DNA of 14,616 nucleotides from Caulobacteraceae bacterium. Lineage in GTDB: Bacteria; Pseudomonadota; Alphaproteobacteria; Caulobacterales; Caulobacteraceae. A program made the position numbers and the translations under genes. This document shows, in pieces, positions 13,741 through 14,616 of the stretch (position 1 is the stretch's first letter; the number at the start of each line of letters is the position of its first letter). The notes beneath the pieces are model-generated. The model ran no database searches. It had not been told where the DNA came from and saw only the letters and a program-made list of their open reading frames with translations. The stretch lies in NCBI GenBank assembly GCA_004144935.1, contig SDZP01000050.1:1-14616 (forward strand). The letters are read 5' to 3'.

Positions 13741-14616
<876 letters not shown>

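Overview
The window is about 14.6 kb of very GC-rich DNA with dense, leader-poor genes. It looks like a chromosomal segment of an alphaproteobacterium, most probably a member of the Caulobacteraceae (Caulobacter/Phenylobacterium/Brevundimonas type). Grounds for this are a large TonB-dependent receptor with a VVITATKR-type N-terminus, an orphan PstS-like protein, a Zur of the alphaproteobacterial type, a deoxyhypusine-synthase-like polyamine enzyme paired with an ornithine-decarboxylase-family protein, and dispersed self-complementary intergenic repeats. The organism call is inference; no rRNA or tRNA is present. I see no phage, transposase, CRISPR or defence genes. Functionally it is a metabolic and transport region.

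Layout from left to right: (i) 1-108, minus, the N-terminus of an enoyl-CoA hydratase-like protein, divergent from an alpha/beta hydrolase (205-1122, plus). (ii) A convergent gap filled by a composite inverted repeat (1133-1291). (iii) A minus-strand run with a small lipoprotein (2768-3379), the zinc regulator Zur (2246-2728) and a double-hotdog acyl-CoA thioesterase (1311-2246). The last two share one base (TGATG). (iv) A minus-strand polyamine pair, an ODC-family decarboxylase (about 4622-5872, possibly from 5932) followed by a deoxyhypusine-synthase homologue (3475-4521). A strong hairpin lies between them and a terminator follows. (v) A divergent promoter region of about 275 bp. (vi) A plus-strand phosphorus-uptake block: phnC (6150-6944), phnD (6941-7954), phnE (7962-8798), then a PstS-like binding protein (8879-9916) behind a clear Pho-box promoter. 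(vii) A second convergent gap with a different inverted repeat (9928-10021). (viii) Minus strand: an HSL-family esterase (10030-10950) with a palindromic operator, a TonB-dependent receptor (11063-13456) with a clean terminator, and the C-terminal part of dihydrolipoyl dehydrogenase (13741-14616, running off the window).

How the genes fit together: the decarboxylase should make a diamine (or agmatine) that the DHS-like enzyme condenses into a longer polyamine. PhnCDE imports a phosphonate or another reduced phosphorus compound, but no C-P lyase or phosphonatase is in the window. Binding-site changes in PhnD suggest its ligand is not 2-aminoethylphosphonate. The PstS-like gene has its own phosphate-starvation promoter. 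Zur directly upstream of and coupled to a thioesterase is an unusual pairing.

The points most worth following up are the DHS-like/decarboxylase pair with its leader and intercistronic hairpin, the Pho box whose spacing matches E. coli phoA, the two structured repeats sitting in the only two convergent junctions, the covarying mini-hairpins in the first repeat, and the esterase operator. I did not find a clearly new system; these are refinements of known families.
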